Position numbers and translations under genes: made by a program. From JAGTVB01 sp964624765 (GTDB taxonomy: Bacteria; Pseudomonadota; Gammaproteobacteria; HK1): a stretch of DNA of 36,653 nt. Below are positions 34,241 to 36,653 of the stretch, piece by piece. The stretch spans positions 1 through 36,653 of the forward strand of contig CAZUZO010000013.1 of the NCBI GenBank assembly GCA_964624765.1, written 5' to 3'. A model generated the notes under the pieces. That model was not told the DNA's origin and made no database searches. It worked only from the letters and a program-made list of their open reading frames with translations. The number at the start of each line of letters is the position of its first letter. The first letter of the stretch is position 1.

Positions 34241-34415
34241 CCTGGTTCAGATCGAGGTAACCGCTTCTAGAGTTTGGCGGCGGTTGTGGCGGCTCTTGCT
34301 GAGCGGTAGACAATGCCCGCCCTCCGTGTAGCGTGAACGTGCTTGCACATCTCACAAGAATGAAGCTCCGTCTTTTAAGGCGAAGAAAGCGTTACGGGAT
34401 TGAAGAAAAGCCGAT

Positions 34416-34880
34416 ATGCGCTACTGGCTAATGAAATCAGAGCCCAACACGTTCAGCATCGAGGATTTACAAATCAGGCCAGGACAGCGTGAATCCTGGG
34501 ATGGGGTGCGCAACTACCAGGCCCGAAACATCCTGCGGGATGAGATGAAAATCGGCGACCTGGCCTTTTTCTATCATTCCAGCTGCGCTAGCCCCGGCAT
34601 CGTGGGCATCGTTAAGGTGGTGCGCGAGGGGTATTCTGATCCGACGGCCTTCGATCCGAGTTCCCAATATTATGATCCCCGGTGCGATCCAGCTAACCCA
34701 CGCTGGTACCAGGTCGATATCCAGTTTGTGCGCGAGTTAAGGCACCCGATCCCCCTCTCAGAACTGAAAACCTACCCCCAATTGGCGGATATGGCTTTAC
34801 TGCGACGTGGAAACCGGCTGTCGATCATGGCCGTTTCCGACGCTCAGTGGTCTTTCATCCTGGCCCGCGAACGCGACTAG
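34416..34880 (+). CDS. EVE domain-containing protein
   Basis: A 154-residue single-domain EVE protein of the PUA-like fold, related to human THYN1. It begins with the hallmark YWLMKSEPNTFSIEDL, followed by WDGVRNYQARN, GDLAFFYHSS and GIVGIVKVV. EVE domains bind modified bases in nucleic acids, and the target here is unknown. A gaag ribosome site is weak. It sits between fau and a convergent ilvA. No methyltransferase or restriction gene is adjacent, so a defence role is not suggested. Confidence 0.9.
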   Translation: MRYWLMKSEPNTFSIEDLQIRPGQRESWDGVRNYQARNILRDEMKIGDLAFFYHSSCASPGIVGIVKVVREGYSDPTAFDPSSQYYDPRCDPANPRWYQVDIQFVRELRHPIPLSELKTYPQLADMALLRRGNRLSIMAVSDAQWSFILARERD

Positions 34881-34892
34881 TTCGACTATGGT

Positions 34893-34914
34893 CGCCGCTT
34901 CGGCGTCTTTTCCC
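34893..34914 (+). terminator. Candidate terminator after the EVE gene
   Basis: cgccg-ctt-cggcg forms a 5-bp stem followed by tctttt, about 12 bases after the EVE stop codon. The stem is short but GC-only. Confidence 0.35.
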
Positions 34915-34960
34915 TTGGGCCGCCGCTTTCCGGTGGGACAGCAGCCAACCCCTCGGCCCT

Positions 34961-36484
34961 TCATGGCAACTTGAGAAAGTGCCGATAGGCAACATTGTCG
35001 GTTTCACTGCGGTGCGCATAGCCGATGTCATCCAGAAACGCCTGCAAACGTTCCCGTTCAGGCACCGGCACTTGGATCCCCATCAAGACGCGACCATAAT
35101 CCGCGCCGTGATTGCGGTAATGGAATAGACTGATATTCCAGAGCCGCCCCATGCGCGTTAGGAAACGCAGCAACGCCCCAGGCCGCTCCGGAAACTCGAA
35201 GTGATACACCACCTCATCTTCGATTTCCCGCGCGCGCCCCCCCACCATATGGCGAATGTGCAGTTTAGCCATCTCATTGTCGGTCATGTCGACGACAGCG
35301 TATCCGCGCTCGCGAAGGTGCCGGATCAGAGTATTTCGCTCCGCCACCCCATCCCGAAGCTCTATCCCAACGAAGAGTCGCGCGTCGGGGCTGCCGGTAA
35401 AGCGGTAGTTAAACTCGGTAATCGAACGCGTCCCTAGGGTGTGGCAAAACTCCCGCAAGCTGCCGGGACGCTCAGGTATGGTCACCGCCAGCAGCGCTTC
35501 GCGTTGCTCACCGATCTCGGCACGCTCTGCGATATGACGCAGGCGATCAAAATTGACATTGGCGCCACTATCGATGGCCACAAAGGTCTTGTTGCGAAGT
35601 GGCCTCGGTGTTCGGTTGACATAACGCTTGAGACCGGCAACGGCCAGCGCGCCGGCCGGCTCGGCAATGGAACGGGTATCCTCGAAAATGTCTTTGATGG
35701 CGGCGCAGATCTCGTCGGTATTCACCAGCACGACCTCATCCACGCACTCGCGCGCGACGCGAAAGGGCTCCTTCCCCACCTGGCGAACCGCCGCCCCATC
35801 GGCAAAGATCCCCACCTGGTCTAACACCACGCGCTCGCCGGCTTGCAACGCATGGTGTAACGAGGGGGCCTCATCGGGCTCCACACCGATGATCTTGATG
35901 GCTGGCCAGAGTGCCTTCACATAAGCTGCCACGCCGGCAATCAGTCCGCCCCCGCCGACGGGCACAAAGATCGCGTCTAGGGCCTCCGTGTGCTGACGTA
36001 GGATCTCCATGGCGACGGTCCCTTGCCCGGCAATGACATCGATATCGTCGTAGGGATGGATAAAAACCAGATTACGTTGCTGGGCGAGTAACTCGGCATG
36101 CTCGCACGCCTCATCATAAGCGCTGCCGTGAAGAACAATAGTGGCCCCGTTGGCGCGCACCGAATCGATCTTGATCCGAGGCGTGGTCTTCGGCATCACG
36201 ATCAGGGCCTCGATACCGCGTCGCTTCGCGGCCAACGCGACCCCTTGGGCATGATTACCCGCCGAAGCCGCAATGACACCCCGTGCGCAAGCCTCGGCAT
36301 CCAGGCCCGCGATCTTGTTGGACGCGCCACGGACTTTGAAGGAAAAAACGGGCTGCAAGTCCTCGCGTTTCAGCAGTACCCGGTTGCCGAGACGCGTGGA
36401 CAAAAGGGGGGCCGGATCGAGCGGTGATTCCCGCGCCACGTCGTACACGCGCGCTTTCAGTATACGCTCTAGATAATCTCTCAT
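34961..36484 (-). CDS. ilvA: Threonine ammonia-lyase, biosynthetic
   Basis: A 507-residue PLP enzyme deaminating threonine to 2-oxobutanoate for isoleucine. The PLP lysine is K50 in VFSFKVRGASNKI, and the glycine loop is VGGGGLIAGVA. Two ACT-like regulatory domains (about 330-405 and 425-500) fit the long, isoleucine-inhibited form (E. coli IlvA has 514 residues). The start is 16 bases from a family B element. No good ribosome site is seen between them, so the start region may be affected by the insertion. Confidence 0.95.
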   Translation of the reverse strand: MRDYLERILKARVYDVARESPLDPAPLLSTRLGNRVLLKREDLQPVFSFKVRGASNKIAGLDAEACARGVIAASAGNHAQGVALAAKRRGIEALIVMPKTTPRIKIDSVRANGATIVLHGSAYDEACEHAELLAQQRNLVFIHPYDDIDVIAGQGTVAMEILRQHTEALDAIFVPVGGGGLIAGVAAYVKALWPAIKIIGVEPDEAPSLHHALQAGERVVLDQVGIFADGAAVRQVGKEPFRVARECVDEVVLVNTDEICAAIKDIFEDTRSIAEPAGALAVAGLKRYVNRTPRPLRNKTFVAIDSGANVNFDRLRHIAERAEIGEQREALLAVTIPERPGSLREFCHTLGTRSITEFNYRFTGSPDARLFVGIELRDGVAERNTLIRHLRERGYAVVDMTDNEMAKLHIRHMVGGRAREIEDEVVYHFEFPERPGALLRFLTRMGRLWNISLFHYRNHGADYGRVLMGIQVPVPERERLQAFLDDIGYAHRSETDNVAYRHFLKLP

Positions 36485-36499
36485 GATCGAACAGGGCCT

Positions 36500-36653
36500 A
36501 AGGTGCCGTTTTCAAAATGTCACGAGCGCCGGAGTCGCAAGGCGCACGGTGGCGACGAAATCGTTGGGAACGATTTTGAACAGCTGGATGCTGGCCCCGA
36601 AGGGGCGAGCCCCAAGGATGGGGCGAATCACAACCGGAGTGTACAAGGGAGTG
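36500..36653 (+). repeat. Family B MITE-like element, partial copy (cut by window edge)
   Basis: From aaggtgccgttttcaaaatg on, this matches the first 150 or so bases of the element at 33348-33562, including the ggccccgaaggggc and gccccaaggatggggc hairpins and the gtgtacaagggagt stretch. Its right end is outside the window. It lies just upstream of ilvA, on the promoter side. Confidence 0.83.

Noticed and set aside
1..36653. CRISPR array or defence island
   Set aside because: No regularly spaced direct repeats are seen, and the EVE gene has no restriction, methylase or nuclease neighbours. The repeats present are dispersed inverted-repeat elements.

Overview
This window looks like chromosomal DNA of a free-living or symbiotic gammaproteobacterium, moderately GC-rich. 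The evidence is gene order: ygfB-pepP-ubiH-ubiI running divergently from zapB-like/zapA-6S RNA-fau, crp beside an OsmC-family yhfA gene, trpG-trpD-trpC, and tkt-gap-pgk. The sequence alone does not give a genus. A Chromatiales-like lineage is my inference.

Layout. (1) 1-506: the right end of a short repeat (family A) and a gene-poor leader. (2) 507-3492: an overlapping three-gene operon of retropepsin-like protease, inactive transglutaminase/7TM membrane protein and RimK-like ATP-grasp ligase. (3) 3574-4158: a TetR-like regulator. (4) 4309-5445: a secreted PQQ-type sugar dehydrogenase. (5) 5458-9623: a ferric-iron ABC transporter whose permease, ATPase and binding-protein genes are split over two strands, with a family A repeat between ATPase and binding protein. 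(6) 9737-11407: a CPA2 cation/proton antiporter. (7) 11732-14336: trpGDC. (8) 14324-18501: crp, yhfA, a PAS-GGDEF protein with a lost active site, an unknown small protein and a class III adenylate cyclase. (9) 18598-20879: metF and metK, divergent from (10) 21342-25997: tkt-gap-pgk. (11) 26242-28165: purC and speD, divergent. (12) 28307-32428: ubiI-like, ubiH, pepP and a decayed ygfB. (13) 32592-34192: zapB-like, zapA, 6S RNA and fau. (14) 34416-36484: an EVE-domain gene and ilvA, convergent.

How the genes fit together. Most are housekeeping: tryptophan, methionine/SAM, spermidine, purine, ubiquinone and isoleucine synthesis, pentose/triose metabolism, cell division and global regulation. 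crp lies within 4 kb of an adenylate cyclase, so the cAMP signal and its receptor may be encoded close together. metK (SAM synthesis) and speD (SAM use for spermidine) are both present but not linked as an operon.

The most unusual content is two families of small non-coding inverted-repeat elements (MITE-like). Family A (about 140 bp, about 17-bp terminal inverted repeats) occurs at 1-59 (partial), 8278-8416, 25998-26137 and as a degenerate copy near 18484-18590. The copy after pgk is flanked by a 5-bp direct repeat GATGA. Family B (215 bp) occurs at 33348-33562, flanked by CTAAG, and as a partial copy at 36500-36653. These elements sit very close to gene starts and ends. One appears to supply a Shine-Dalgarno and start codon to fau, and one supplies the last codons and stop of the adenylate cyclase. 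The three-gene ATP-grasp/transglutaminase/protease operon is the best candidate for a little-described biochemical system.
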